A DNA stretch of 64,000 nt from JBGTLU01 sp041743935 (GTDB lineage: Bacteria; Bacteroidota; Bacteroidia; Sphingobacteriales; Sphingobacteriaceae): NCBI GenBank assembly GCA_041743935.1, contig JBGTLU010000005.1:1-64000 (forward strand), given 5' to 3'. This document shows, in pieces, positions 17,591-26,195 of the stretch; within the stretch, counting starts at the first letter, position 1; every line of letters begins with the position of its first letter. Under the pieces are notes generated by a model. It did no database searches and was not told the origin of the DNA. It worked only from the letters and a program-made list of their open reading frames with translations. The translations under genes and the position numbers were made by a program.

Positions 17591-19081
17591 GTGACAAAAA
17601 ATGAAAAATTTATTACTTGGTACAGATCACTTAGTAAAAGTGATGCATCTGCTTTAATTAAAAGTTTAGAGCCCTTTCCTGCAACAAAAAAGTTATTTGA
17701 TTATGTATCGCAGATGAAAGAAAATAAATTTAGTATAACGAAAGCAGCAAAAAACATCTATCCCGAAGATTTTAATACTCAACCAATAGATAAAATTAAA
17801 AGAAGAGTTCATAACCAAATGAATAGGTTAATGAACTTAGAAATTAAACAAGATTTTACAGGTTTAGGAGTAAAAACAGGATCGGAAGAAGAGGAGTTGC
17901 TATTTTATAAAAGCATGGTTTTACGGGATAAAAATCCTGAACTTTATAATGGGCTAGAGAGTTTAAAAAAGAGGTGCCTAACAAAAAACATCTTCGAACT
18001 TTTGCCAGATATACTATATTATTTATCCTACTCGTATAAAACCGATCAGCGAAATCAGCTTTCGAGGATAAATGAGGATGAAAAATTGATTAAGGTGTAC
18101 AATGATTTTTTATTGGCCCGAAGTTATTTTATAAAATCACGTCATTTACGTAGGGTAGGAGGTTGGACTTACACAGATATTAACCCTTATCTTTTAAAGA
18201 TTAAGAAAATTGCAGACAGAAATCAGCAATGGCCACGGTTTAAATTAATGTATCATTTTGCTTGTTTGATGCTAGGTAGAGGCCAAGGTGGAAATAGAGC
18301 TATTGCTGCTCAAAGGCACTTTCAGATTCTGGAGAAAATGCACAAAAAATACCCAGATATGCCAATTTTAGGTTATAGGAGTAACTACAGGATACATACC
18401 AAGTATAATTTATTACGATTTAAAGCTTATATTCTATACCGATTACTTGATTTTCAGGGAGCCTATTCCTATTTACGACAAGCATGGGATATGCGCATAT
18501 CCCACATTGATGTTTTTCAGCCTTCTTCCATTGATGATTTTCAAGAGATAATCATTGCTTCCAGATTTTCGGATAGATTGGATGAAGCGAGAGAAATGAC
18601 GGATCTTTTCATTCAAAATCAACAAAAGAAAAAAAATGAGATTGGATTAGCCATAGCCAATTCCGAAATGGTTGCCAATTACTTATATAATTTCCCAAAA
18701 ATAAAGACAACTCAAAAGGAATATAAGGAGCTTTGTAATCAATTAGATAAACTATATGATCATTATTCCGCAAACCAAAAAATTAGAACAGCCGGTTATT
18801 ACCGTAACATGAAAGCTCTTTTCTGTTTTATAAATAGTGATTTTGATTTGGCAAAATCATATTATATAGATGAAAAATGCCAAGCTTATAACGCTCATTA
18901 TGATTTAAAGTCTGCTGCTGATGTATTTTTTAATCTACCATTTAGCAAATCAGGGCTTAATTTAATTGAACTTAACTTATTATTAAAACAGGTATACTAC
19001 AAGAAAAACCTTAAGCCCGAAACTATAACCTATTACAAGCTTCTAGAGCGGTTAAGTTCTCAGGTTTACCAATTGGTGTAA
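17591..19081 (+). CDS. uncharacterised helical (TPR-like) protein divergent from the glyoxylate operon
   Basis: I do not recognise this protein. From the GTG at 17591 it is 496 residues, soluble, Lys/Tyr/Leu-rich and predicted to be almost wholly helical. The N-terminal ~110 residues (SKSDASALIKSLEPF..., KIKRRVHNQMNRLMNLEIKQ) look like a small separate helical domain. The remainder has irregular ~35-40-residue helix pairs such as LLRFKAYILYRLLDFQGAYSYLRQAW (split here: FKAYILYRLLDFQGAYSY), typical of degenerate TPR arrays. A TTG at 17555 opens the frame earlier but falls inside the palindrome and possible promoter, so GTG is preferred. Divergence from aceBA hints at a link to carbon regulation, without further support. 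Confidence 0.75.
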   Translation: MTKNEKFITWYRSLSKSDASALIKSLEPFPATKKLFDYVSQMKENKFSITKAAKNIYPEDFNTQPIDKIKRRVHNQMNRLMNLEIKQDFTGLGVKTGSEEEELLFYKSMVLRDKNPELYNGLESLKKRCLTKNIFELLPDILYYLSYSYKTDQRNQLSRINEDEKLIKVYNDFLLARSYFIKSRHLRRVGGWTYTDINPYLLKIKKIADRNQQWPRFKLMYHFACLMLGRGQGGNRAIAAQRHFQILEKMHKKYPDMPILGYRSNYRIHTKYNLLRFKAYILYRLLDFQGAYSYLRQAWDMRISHIDVFQPSSIDDFQEIIIASRFSDRLDEAREMTDLFIQNQQKKKNEIGLAIANSEMVANYLYNFPKIKTTQKEYKELCNQLDKLYDHYSANQKIRTAGYYRNMKALFCFINSDFDLAKSYYIDEKCQAYNAHYDLKSAADVFFNLPFSKSGLNLIELNLLLKQVYYKKNLKPETITYYKLLERLSSQVYQLV

Positions 19082-19183
19082 GACAAATTGACGCAATGTT
19101 TTATTTTAAACTGTCATAATGGCTTGTAAGTGTGAGTGTTATTCTGTTGGTATTTAATTTGATTTTAGTGTATTAAAAAAAAT

Positions 19184-19190
19184 AGGAGGA
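19184..19190 (+). promoter_or_regulatory. strong Shine-Dalgarno sequence of hsp20
   Basis: AGGAGGA lies 7 nt before the hsp20 ATG (19198). Most genes in this window lack any such motif, so this gene is set up for high translation. Confidence 0.75.
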
Positions 19191-19197
19191 TAAAAAA

Positions 19198-19656
19198 ATG
19201 ACACTAATTAAATTTCAAAAACCACAAACTGCACTAAACAATGTAAACAACAAGTTTACTACTGTTTCTCCCTTGTTCGACACATTAATTGAAGATTTTT
19301 TTGGAGGAATGAGGCCTGAGATGAATTCATTGGTTCCTGCGGTAAACATTCTAGAAACGAATGAAATGTATAAAATTGAATTAGCCGCGCCAGGTTTGAC
19401 AAAATCTGATTTTAAAATTAATTTGGACGGAAAAAATCTAATCATTGCGGCCGAAAAAAATCAGGAAAACAAAACCGAAAATTCAAATTATGCATTAAGG
19501 GAGTTTAGTTATTCTAATTTCAAACGTTCTTTTAACTTGCCTGATTTAGTAAATTTTGATGAAATTACTGCAGAATATAGAGACGGCATATTACATTTAA
19601 CTATTCCGAAAAGAGAAGAAGCCAAGTTAAAAACCAGAGAAATTAAAATTTCGTAA
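19198..19656 (+). CDS. small heat-shock protein, Hsp20 family
   Basis: The 152-residue protein has a short disordered N-terminal arm and then the alpha-crystallin domain from about residue 43, with VPAVNILETNEMYKIELAAPG, KINLDGKNLIIAAEK, and the family signature A-x-x-x-n-G-v-L as AEYRDGILHLTIPK near the C terminus. It ends in the IKIS tail, which contains the I-x-I type oligomerisation motif. It is a cytoplasmic ATP-independent holdase that binds unfolding proteins. It has an unusually strong ribosome-binding site and its own terminator (19675-19705), so it is a single-gene unit, probably stress-induced. Confidence 0.95.
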   Translation: MTLIKFQKPQTALNNVNNKFTTVSPLFDTLIEDFFGGMRPEMNSLVPAVNILETNEMYKIELAAPGLTKSDFKINLDGKNLIIAAEKNQENKTENSNYALREFSYSNFKRSFNLPDLVNFDEITAEYRDGILHLTIPKREEAKLKTREIKIS

Positions 19657-19674
19657 TACATTTTAACGGTACTC

Positions 19675-19705
19675 AAACGGCTGTAAACTATTACAGCCGT
19701 TTTTT
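19675..19705 (+). terminator. rho-independent terminator of hsp20
   Basis: A 12-bp perfect stem, AAACGGCTGTAA (19675-19686) with TTACAGCCGTTT (19691-19702), encloses the loop ACTA and is followed by TTT. Confidence 0.93.
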
Positions 19706-19717
19706 AGTTTAATTTAC

Positions 19718-20242
19718 ATGAAACGTTCATTTATAATTATTCTTTTTTTATTGTTTGCACCATTTGTATATGCTCAAGACACGCTCAAAAATCTAAATCA
19801 ACCCGGACGATTTTATGTTGGCGGTAATATCGGATTACAAGTAGGATCATTTACTAATATTGATATTTCGCCATTAATTGGCTATAAAATAACAAAAGGG
19901 TTATCTGCAGGTGTGGGTTTAACTTACCAGTATACCTCTTTTAGTGGCAGAGGCGGAAGTAATTATGGCGGTAGATTATTCGTTCGTCAGTTTATATTTA
20001 GAAGCTTATTTGCACAAACAGAATATGAATCATTATCCGTAAAAACATCTAGATTAAATGAATCATCCATGATTATAGAAGAGCGAAAAGGAATAAATGC
20101 TTATTTAGTGGGGCTTGGCTATAGACAAACCTTAGGAGATAGGGCAGGAGTAGAGTTTACATTATCTTATAATTTTTTAGAAACAGTAGATACACCTGCT
20201 AAAAACCCTGTTTTTAAAGTAGGATTTGTTCTTGGTTTATAA
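19718..20242 (+). CDS. secreted outer-membrane beta-barrel-like protein, uncharacterised
   Basis: The 174-residue protein has a clear signal peptide (MKRSFIIILFLLFAPFVYAQ, cleavage after YAQ). After it come alternating strands rich in Gly/Tyr/Ser, such as RFYVGGNIGLQVGSFTN, LIGYKITKGLSAGVGLTYQY and YGGRLFVRQFIF, and it ends in VFKVGFVLGL. This is the pattern of small 8-strand outer-membrane barrels (OMP_b-brl type) common in Bacteroidota. Function is unknown. It begins 13 nt after the hsp20 terminator and converges with yajQ at a 1-nt gap. Confidence 0.75.
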   Translation: MKRSFIIILFLLFAPFVYAQDTLKNLNQPGRFYVGGNIGLQVGSFTNIDISPLIGYKITKGLSAGVGLTYQYTSFSGRGGSNYGGRLFVRQFIFRSLFAQTEYESLSVKTSRLNESSMIIEERKGINAYLVGLGYRQTLGDRAGVEFTLSYNFLETVDTPAKNPVFKVGFVLGL

Positions 20243-20243
20243 A

Positions 20244-20735
20244 TTAAGCTCGCATATTAATGTATTGAATTGGTAAGCCGAAATCTTCTGATTTTAATAA
20301 GCTTATAACTTTTTGCAAGTCATCAATTTGTTTTCCTTGTACCCGTAATTGATCTTCCATTATAGAACCTTGCACTTTAATTTTCGAGTCTTTTATTTTG
20401 TTATTTATTTTCTTAGCAGTTTCTTTATCAATTCCTTGTTTAATTTTAATCTCTTTTCTAACCATATTACCACTAGCATATTCTTCTTTTCCTGTATCTA
20501 AGCATGTAGGATCAATATTTTGTTTAATTAGTCTTGATATTATTACCCCTTCAATGGCATTTAAACCCATCTCATTTTCAGTTGTAACAGTAATTACATT
20601 TAATTTTTTATCAAATTCTATTTCTGTATTTGAGTTTTGAAAATCGTATCTATTTATAATTTCTTTGCGTGCATTGTTGATTGCATTATCTAATAATTGC
20701 GCATCAACTTTACTTACAATATCAAAAGAGGCCAT
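20244..20735 (-). CDS. yajQ: YajQ family cyclic-di-GMP-binding protein (DUF520)
   Basis: The 163-residue protein is the normal YajQ length and starts with the family signature ASFDIVSKVDAQLLDNAINNA. NRYDFQNSNTEIEFDK follows, and it ends in QVISLLKSEDFGLPIQYINMR. It has two ferredoxin-like repeats. Members bind nucleotides or RNA; Xanthomonas and Pseudomonas homologues bind cyclic di-GMP and act with transcription regulators. No partner gene is adjacent. The role in Bacteroidota is not established. Confidence 0.95.
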   Translation of the reverse strand: MASFDIVSKVDAQLLDNAINNARKEIINRYDFQNSNTEIEFDKKLNVITVTTENEMGLNAIEGVIISRLIKQNIDPTCLDTGKEEYASGNMVRKEIKIKQGIDKETAKKINNKIKDSKIKVQGSIMEDQLRVQGKQIDDLQKVISLLKSEDFGLPIQYINMRA

Positions 20736-20844
20736 ACTTTATATTTAAATATTTTATTAAACCAAGTTACAATAATTAATTAATTTTTGTTAATGATAAT
20801 ATTTTTAATAGCTTTATTTTTAATTAATTAAATCATTAATTAGA

Positions 20845-21540
20845 ATGCAAAATATGAAAAAGAAAACAGATAAAATATCACTTGAAAAAAGCGTCAATGA
20901 AAAAATAAAAGAAGCTTTTGATGGCATAGATTTCAGTAATTCTAAAAAAATATTGAAAGCTATTAAAGATAGCAGCAGAAAAGCAGTTAAAAGGGTATTA
21001 AAGGCAGTAAACGAAACACGCAAAGACATTGAAAAATCTGACGAAGGAAAAGCAATTAAAAAAGCTGTTAAAACCACACAAAAGAAAGCTACAAAAGTAG
21101 TTGCCAAAGCCAAAGCAGATACCACGAAAGCGGCAAATAGTGTTGCAAAAGCAATTGTTAATGCAACTGAAGCTACTCCTAAAAAACGTGGTCGTAAACC
21201 GGGTAGTACAGCGAGTAAAACAACAGCACCAAAAGCAACTCCTGCTAAAAGAGGCAGAAAACCAGCAATTTCCACAAAAGCATCAACTACATCAACTACA
21301 CCTAAAAAACGCGGACGTAAACCAGGGAGTACTGCTAGTAAGACTTCAACCCCTAGTGCTACTCCAATCAAGATTATCAAAAAACCAGTCCAAAAAAAGG
21401 AGCCAATGATAGGTAAGCCTACAACACCCAAAAAAGCTGGACGCAAACCGGTAACTACTCCTAAAAATACTTCTGTTGCAAAAACAACTCCTGCTAAAAG
21501 AGGGAGAAAACCAGGCGTAAAAAATGTTACTAAAGGTTAA
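20845..21540 (+). CDS. Lys/Ala-rich AT-hook nucleoid-type protein
   Basis: The 231-residue, extremely basic, low-complexity protein has no hydrophobic core in its second half. Residues 1-80 form a charged, probably helical region; 80-110 is a histone-H1-like Ala/Lys segment. From 111 on it carries AT-hook cores: RGRKP at 115-119, 136-140, 156-160 and 219-223, plus a variant AGRKP at 198-202, set in TPKK-type linkers. AT-hooks bind the minor groove of A/T-rich DNA, fitting this genome. An ATG at 20854 is an alternative start. The spacer upstream is almost pure A/T. A hydrophobic open frame on the other strand is a shadow. It probably helps organise or regulate the chromosome; targets are unknown. 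Confidence 0.85.
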   Translation: MQNMKKKTDKISLEKSVNEKIKEAFDGIDFSNSKKILKAIKDSSRKAVKRVLKAVNETRKDIEKSDEGKAIKKAVKTTQKKATKVVAKAKADTTKAANSVAKAIVNATEATPKKRGRKPGSTASKTTAPKATPAKRGRKPAISTKASTTSTTPKKRGRKPGSTASKTSTPSATPIKIIKKPVQKKEPMIGKPTTPKKAGRKPVTTPKNTSVAKTTPAKRGRKPGVKNVTKG

Positions 21541-21586
21541 TTACTAATAAACTAATAACAATTAATTAACAATTTCTTATTATTTA

Positions 21587-21620
21587 AAATAGCCTCGTTA
21601 ACTTAGCGGGGCTATTTTTG
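21587..21620 (+). terminator. rho-independent terminator of the AT-hook gene
   Basis: Arms AAATAGCCTCG (21587-21597) and CGGGGCTATTT (21607-21617) pair with one T-G wobble and are followed by TT. The loop is 9 nt. Confidence 0.9.
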
Positions 21621-21659
21621 TATTTAAAATTTTAAATACAAACAATTAAGGAATAGCAC

Positions 21660-23735
21660 ATGAATGAACAGATGCATAAGAAAAATATTCCTTTAGTAAA
21701 CAGAGAAATTAGTTGGCTATCTTTTAACGAAAGGGTATTACAAGAGGCGCAAGACCCTACAGTTCCGTTAATTGAACGCATTCGTTTTTTAGCCATTTTT
21801 TCATCCAATTTAGATGAATTTTTTCGTGTTAGGGTTGCCGGTATTTCCAGATTAGCTAAATTAAAAGAGGCCGCTAAACTCAAATTAAATTTCAATCCAC
21901 AAAAAGTAATTGAAAAAATTCAAAGCATTGTAATAAAACAACAAATACGATTTGAAAACATATACAATAATGTAATCATTCCGGAATTAGCAGAAAATAA
22001 AATATTTATCATCGACGAAAATCAATTAAACGTTTCTAGAGGAGAGTATGTAAGGCAATATTTTCATGACAATGTCTTATCTACTTTAGTTCCCATTATG
22101 CTAGATGGAAGAAGAACGTTTCCTACATTAAAAGATAAGGCTATATACTTACTTGTAAGGATGAGTAATGTGGATGGAACTAAAAAGCCAAAATCTGCAT
22201 TAATTGAAATACCTACTGACATACATTCTCGTTTTCTAGTTCTGCCAGAAAGCGGAAACTTAAAATTCATCATCTTGCTAGATGATGTGATACGCTACAA
22301 TCTAAAAGATATTTTCGCCTTATTTAATTATGATAAATATGAAGCCTATACAATAAAGTTAACAAGAGATGCAGAGCTAGATATTGATAATGATTTATCT
22401 CAAAGTGTTGTTGAAGCTGTTGAAAAAGGCTTAAAACTACGTAGAAAAGGCAGTCCGGTTCGTTTGGTATATGATGCGGATATACCCGATGAATTACTAT
22501 CAAATTTGGTTCGTAAAATTGGTTTGAAAGCCAGTAATTTATTGCCTGGTGGTAAGTACCATAATTTTAGCGATTTCTTTGCTTTCCCAAATATTGGTGG
22601 ACCACATTTTGAGTATAAAAAAATTACTCCTTTAAGGGTAAATAATATTCCATTAAATTCCAGTATAATAGCTCAAATCGCAAAACACGATATATTAATT
22701 CATCTTCCTTATCAATCTTACGAATACATTATCAATTTTCTGAGAGAAGCAGCAATTGACCCCAAAGTAAAAAGCATAAAAATTACTCTTTACCGATTGG
22801 CCAAAAACTCAATGGTTATAAATGCACTTATCAATGCAGCCAAAAACGGTAAAAAAGTAACGGTTTTTATAGAATTAAAAGCTCGTTTTGATGAAGAAGC
22901 GAATTTAAAATGGACTGAGAAGCTCATAGATGAAGGCGTTAAGGTAATACACGGTGCACCTAATCGGAAAATTCATTCTAAAATTTGCTTAGTTACCCGT
23001 CTCGAATCTGGTAAACTAGTTAATTACGCAAATTTAGCAACCGGAAATTTCAATGAAAAAACTGCACAACTTTACGGAGATTATAATTTACTAACACGCG
23101 ATGTAAGAATAACGGATGAACTTAATAAGCTGTTTTTAGAATTAGAAAAAGGGGTAGTTCGTGGTACTTATAAACACCTATTGGTAGCACCAAAAGATCT
23201 TCGTAAAAAATTATTTCATCTAATTGATACAGAAATAAAGTATGCAAAAAGTGGCATAAAAAGTTACATAATACTAAAAATGAACAGTTTAGTAGATGAA
23301 GAAATGATTGCTAAATTGTATGAAGCAAGTAATGCTGGAGTGAAAATTAAATTAATTATAAGAGGCATTTGTCGATTAATTCCGGGCGTTAAAGGATTTA
23401 GCGAGAATATAAAAGTTATCAGCATTATCGATAAATTCTTAGAACATGCTAGAGTGTTTATATTTAGTAATGGCGGAAAGGAACGTTTTTTCTTATCTTC
23501 TGCAGATTTGATGACACGTAACTTAGATTACAGAGTAGAAGTAGCTTTTCCGGTTTATAATGAAAAACTAATGAAAGAAATACGTGACATAATTGAAATA
23601 CAATTAAAAGACAATACAAAAGCTAGAGTTATAGATAAAAAGCAATCTAACCATTACAGGGAATTAGAGATGGATATTAATCATCGCTCTCAAATAGATA
23701 CATATAATTATTTAGCAAATAAATCTTCTACCTAA
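21660..23735 (+). CDS. ppk1: polyphosphate kinase 1
   Basis: The 691-residue protein is full length, with N domain REISWLSFNERVL and FSSNLDEFFRVRV, an H domain, and two phospholipase-D-like C domains. The autophosphorylated histidine is H439 in KIHSKICLV. The second conserved histidine is H597 in LEHARVF, followed by SNGGKERFFLSSADLMTRN. It reversibly transfers the ATP gamma phosphate to inorganic polyphosphate. The exopolyphosphatase gene follows 12 nt later, so synthesis and breakdown are encoded as one unit, a common arrangement. Confidence 0.97.
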   Translation: MNEQMHKKNIPLVNREISWLSFNERVLQEAQDPTVPLIERIRFLAIFSSNLDEFFRVRVAGISRLAKLKEAAKLKLNFNPQKVIEKIQSIVIKQQIRFENIYNNVIIPELAENKIFIIDENQLNVSRGEYVRQYFHDNVLSTLVPIMLDGRRTFPTLKDKAIYLLVRMSNVDGTKKPKSALIEIPTDIHSRFLVLPESGNLKFIILLDDVIRYNLKDIFALFNYDKYEAYTIKLTRDAELDIDNDLSQSVVEAVEKGLKLRRKGSPVRLVYDADIPDELLSNLVRKIGLKASNLLPGGKYHNFSDFFAFPNIGGPHFEYKKITPLRVNNIPLNSSIIAQIAKHDILIHLPYQSYEYIINFLREAAIDPKVKSIKITLYRLAKNSMVINALINAAKNGKKVTVFIELKARFDEEANLKWTEKLIDEGVKVIHGAPNRKIHSKICLVTRLESGKLVNYANLATGNFNEKTAQLYGDYNLLTRDVRITDELNKLFLELEKGVVRGTYKHLLVAPKDLRKKLFHLIDTEIKYAKSGIKSYIILKMNSLVDEEMIAKLYEASNAGVKIKLIIRGICRLIPGVKGFSENIKVISIIDKFLEHARVFIFSNGGKERFFLSSADLMTRNLDYRVEVAFPVYNEKLMKEIRDIIEIQLKDNTKARVIDKKQSNHYRELEMDINHRSQIDTYNYLANKSST

Positions 23736-23747
23736 ACTACCCAGAAA

Positions 23748-24635
23748 TTGAAATATGCCGCAATTGATATTGGATCTAATGCTGTAAGATTATTTATAGC
23801 AGATATAATAGAAGCTAATGATGTCATTAGTTTTAAGAAGAATACACTTATTCGTGTTCCATTACGACTAGGGGATGATGCTTTTTTGGATAAACATATT
23901 TCAGATAGAAAAGCTTCTGAACTAGTAAAAACAATGCATGCTTTTAAACATTTAATGGATGTTTATAAAGTTCAGAAATTCATGGCTTGTGCAACTTCAG
24001 CTATGAGAGAAGCAAACAATGGCAAAGAGTTAGCAGAGAGAATACTTGCCGAAACTGGTATAAACTTACACATCATTCATGGTCAGATTGAGGCTAAAAT
24101 TATTTATAGCAGCCATGCAGATCAAATACTAGATAAAAAAAGAACGTATCTATACATCGATGTTGGTGGTGGTAGCACAGAACTTTCTGTATTTGCAAAT
24201 GGAAAAATGATAGCATCTAACTCATTTGATATTGGCACTATCCGAATTTTAGATAATCAAGATAAAGATGAAACTTGGATTGCCATGCGAGATTGGTTAA
24301 AAGACAATGTAAAAAACTTTAAAAGTGTGGTTGGTATTGGTAGTGGCGGAAACATAAATAAACTATTCAAACTTTCTGGAGAGAAAGAAAAAACAGCATT
24401 GACCATTAATAAGTTAAAAACCTTGTATGATTATCTGAACTCGTTCTCTTTAAAAGACAGAATAAACGTGTTAGGTTTAAATCAAGATAGAGCAGACGTA
24501 ATAATACCGGCCTGTGAAATATTTCTAACTGTAATGAAATGGTCGGGTATAAAAACCATTCATGTACCAAAAGTTGGTTTGGTAGATGGTATAATTAATG
24601 TGTTGATTGAAGAAAATTTTATAGAAAATAAGTAA
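23748..24635 (+). CDS. ppx: Ppx/GppA family exopolyphosphatase, TTG start
   Basis: The 295-residue protein of the sugar-kinase/Hsp70/actin superfamily has phosphate-1 loop AAIDIGSNAVRLFI at its very N terminus, YIDVGGGSTELSVF for phosphate-2, and GIGSGGNINKLF. It is the short form, without the C-terminal HD-like domains of E. coli Ppx, as is usual in Bacteroidota. The start must be TTG at 23748: the phosphate-1 motif begins at residue 4 and no in-frame ATG or GTG lies between the ppk1 stop and it. It releases phosphate from polyphosphate, and possibly from pppGpp. A terminator follows. Confidence 0.9.
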   Translation: MKYAAIDIGSNAVRLFIADIIEANDVISFKKNTLIRVPLRLGDDAFLDKHISDRKASELVKTMHAFKHLMDVYKVQKFMACATSAMREANNGKELAERILAETGINLHIIHGQIEAKIIYSSHADQILDKKRTYLYIDVGGGSTELSVFANGKMIASNSFDIGTIRILDNQDKDETWIAMRDWLKDNVKNFKSVVGIGSGGNINKLFKLSGEKEKTALTINKLKTLYDYLNSFSLKDRINVLGLNQDRADVIIPACEIFLTVMKWSGIKTIHVPKVGLVDGIINVLIEENFIENK

Positions 24636-24654
24636 AATAGATTAAACTTAAAAC

Positions 24655-24694
24655 AAAAAACCCCTTTGCCTTAACAGCAAGGGGATTTTTTGTT
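24655..24694. terminator. bidirectional terminator between ppx and tRNA-Ser
   Basis: CCCCTT-T-GC (24661-24669) pairs with GCAAGGGG (24677-24684), with one bulged T. The stem is flanked by AAAAAA on the left and TTTTT on the right, so it can stop transcription from ppx (+) and from tRNA-Ser (-). Confidence 0.88.
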
Positions 24695-24695
24695 T

Positions 24696-24783
<88 letters not shown>

Positions 24784-24787
24784 GCCG

Positions 24788-24818
24788 CAAAAGTACAAAT
24801 ACGCCTTGTTTCAGCAAA
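24788..24818 (-). promoter_or_regulatory. promoter of tRNA-Ser, -33 and -7 both perfect
   Basis: On the reverse strand TTTG (24818-24815), a 19-nt gap, then TACTTTTG (24795-24788). Only 4 nt separate the -7 box from tRNA position 1, so the transcript probably begins at or next to the mature 5' end. Confidence 0.8.
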
Positions 24819-24829
24819 TATTTTTAAAA

Positions 24830-25777
24830 TTAAATTTTTATCTCGTCATTTGGCTTAAGCAAGCTACGTTTTGATAGTTCAACGCTTGCATTTAATTCAA
24901 AACCTATGAGCAGTACAAGGGAGTTAAAATATAACCACAACATAACTACTATTAATGTACCAATGGAACCATATATTTTGTTGTATGCACCAAAACTATT
25001 GATATAAAAAGCAAAAGCAACGCATGTTAAAACGGTTAAAATGGTTGCTAGTATAGAACCTGGACTAAAAATATACCATGCTTTAGTTCTTGCCGGGCCA
25101 AAATAATAAAGTAAAGATATTCCAATAAAAAACAGGGCACCGGTAATTAACCATTTAAAAACATATAATATATACTTGAAAATATTATCGCTTACATTAT
25201 CAAAGGTATCTAAGTAGTTTATGATAAATTCTCCAATTACAATAGTACCCACCGCTATAATGGTTATGAGTAATATGGCAATGGTAAGTGCAAATGCTAT
25301 AATTCTTTTTCTGATAAAAGATCTATTTTCTGTTACTAAACTAGCCTTGTTAAAAGAATCCATTAGGTAAGCTATACCATTCGTTGAAAATAGCATAGCT
25401 AAAATAAATCCAACGGATAATAGTCCAGTATTTTGGTTTTTTAAGATATCTGTAATGGTTCCTTCAAAAGCTAAAAAAGCAGATTGAGGAAGAATTTGCA
25501 TTAAGATAGATAGAAGCTGTTCTTGAAAACCATCAATTGGTATATATGGAATTAATGTAAATAAGAAGATGATAGCCGGAAAAATTGCCATTAAGAAATT
25601 AAACGCCAATGCAGATGCTTTGATGGTGATAGATTCTCTTTTTATTTCTGAATATAAGAATTTAGCAACTGTATAAATAGGCAGGTTTGTAAAACCAGGG
25701 AGATTGACAGTTTTAGATTTAAAAATTATCTTTTTGTATAAGGAGGACTCAGCAAAATATTGACGCAGCTTAGACAT
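24830..25777 (-). CDS. YihY/BrkB family inner-membrane protein
   Basis: The 315-residue protein has six hydrophobic segments and the YihY/UPF0761 signatures. An N-terminal cytoplasmic helix is followed by KASALAFNFLMAIFPAIIFLFTLIPYIP; LFSTNGIAYLMDSFNKA sits mid-protein, and GSIGTLIVVMLWLYFNSLVLLIGFELNA at the end. Once misannotated as RNase BN, the family is of unknown transport function and includes the BrkB serum-resistance protein. It is the last gene of a five-gene reverse-strand cluster (28323 to 24830) with gaps of 5 nt or less or overlaps, so probably one operon with MltG. Confidence 0.9.
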   Translation of the reverse strand: MSKLRQYFAESSLYKKIIFKSKTVNLPGFTNLPIYTVAKFLYSEIKRESITIKASALAFNFLMAIFPAIIFLFTLIPYIPIDGFQEQLLSILMQILPQSAFLAFEGTITDILKNQNTGLLSVGFILAMLFSTNGIAYLMDSFNKASLVTENRSFIRKRIIAFALTIAILLITIIAVGTIVIGEFIINYLDTFDNVSDNIFKYILYVFKWLITGALFFIGISLLYYFGPARTKAWYIFSPGSILATILTVLTCVAFAFYINSFGAYNKIYGSIGTLIVVMLWLYFNSLVLLIGFELNASVELSKRSLLKPNDEIKI

Positions 25778-25782
25778 ATAAT

Positions 25783-26193
25783 TTATACTTTGAAATAAGG
25801 TGCAAATGCATCTATAAAATAACTAGGTGGTCGACAAGGTTTGTTGTATTTATCCGACATAAATATCAATTGCACTTTTGCTGTATTTATTAGTTCTTTT
25901 CGTACGTTATAAAGCTCAAAATCAAAATTTATTCTTATACCTGGCATATTTGTAACTATCGTTTTAACCGTAATTTCCTCGTCATACCTTGCAGGTTGCA
26001 AATATTTGATACTTAGCTCAGATACGGGAAGTAAAAAACCATCTTCTTCCAACTGTTTATAAGATAATCCGGTACTACGTAATAATTCTACTCGCCCAAC
26101 TTCATAATAAGCTGCATAATTGCCATAGTACATAAAACCCATTTGATCGGTTTCTCCGTAACGTACCCTAATTTTAGTTTCGTGTGTAAACAT
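25783..26193 (-). CDS. acyl-CoA thioesterase, YbgC type
   Basis: The 136-residue hotdog protein has the YbgC catalytic segment RYGETDQMGFMYYGNYAAYYEVGR, with Asp at the usual catalytic position, and the second-half strands FDFELYNVRKELINTAKVQLIFMS. E. coli YbgC belongs to the Tol-Pal region and acts on acyl-CoA or acyl-ACP thioesters; here the gene sits 2 nt after mltG, again a cell-envelope setting. It is in the middle of the PASTA-rhodanese-mltG-thioesterase-yihY unit. Substrate chain length is unknown. Confidence 0.9.
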   Translation of the reverse strand: MFTHETKIRVRYGETDQMGFMYYGNYAAYYEVGRVELLRSTGLSYKQLEEDGFLLPVSELSIKYLQPARYDEEITVKTIVTNMPGIRINFDFELYNVRKELINTAKVQLIFMSDKYNKPCRPPSYFIDAFAPYFKV

Positions 26194-26195
26194 AA

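Noticed and set aside
20820..21446. Long hydrophobic reverse-strand frame
   Set aside because: It is the complement of the Lys/Ala-rich AT-hook gene; reversed Lys/Ala/Thr codons naturally give Phe, Leu and Val. No promoter or signal supports it.
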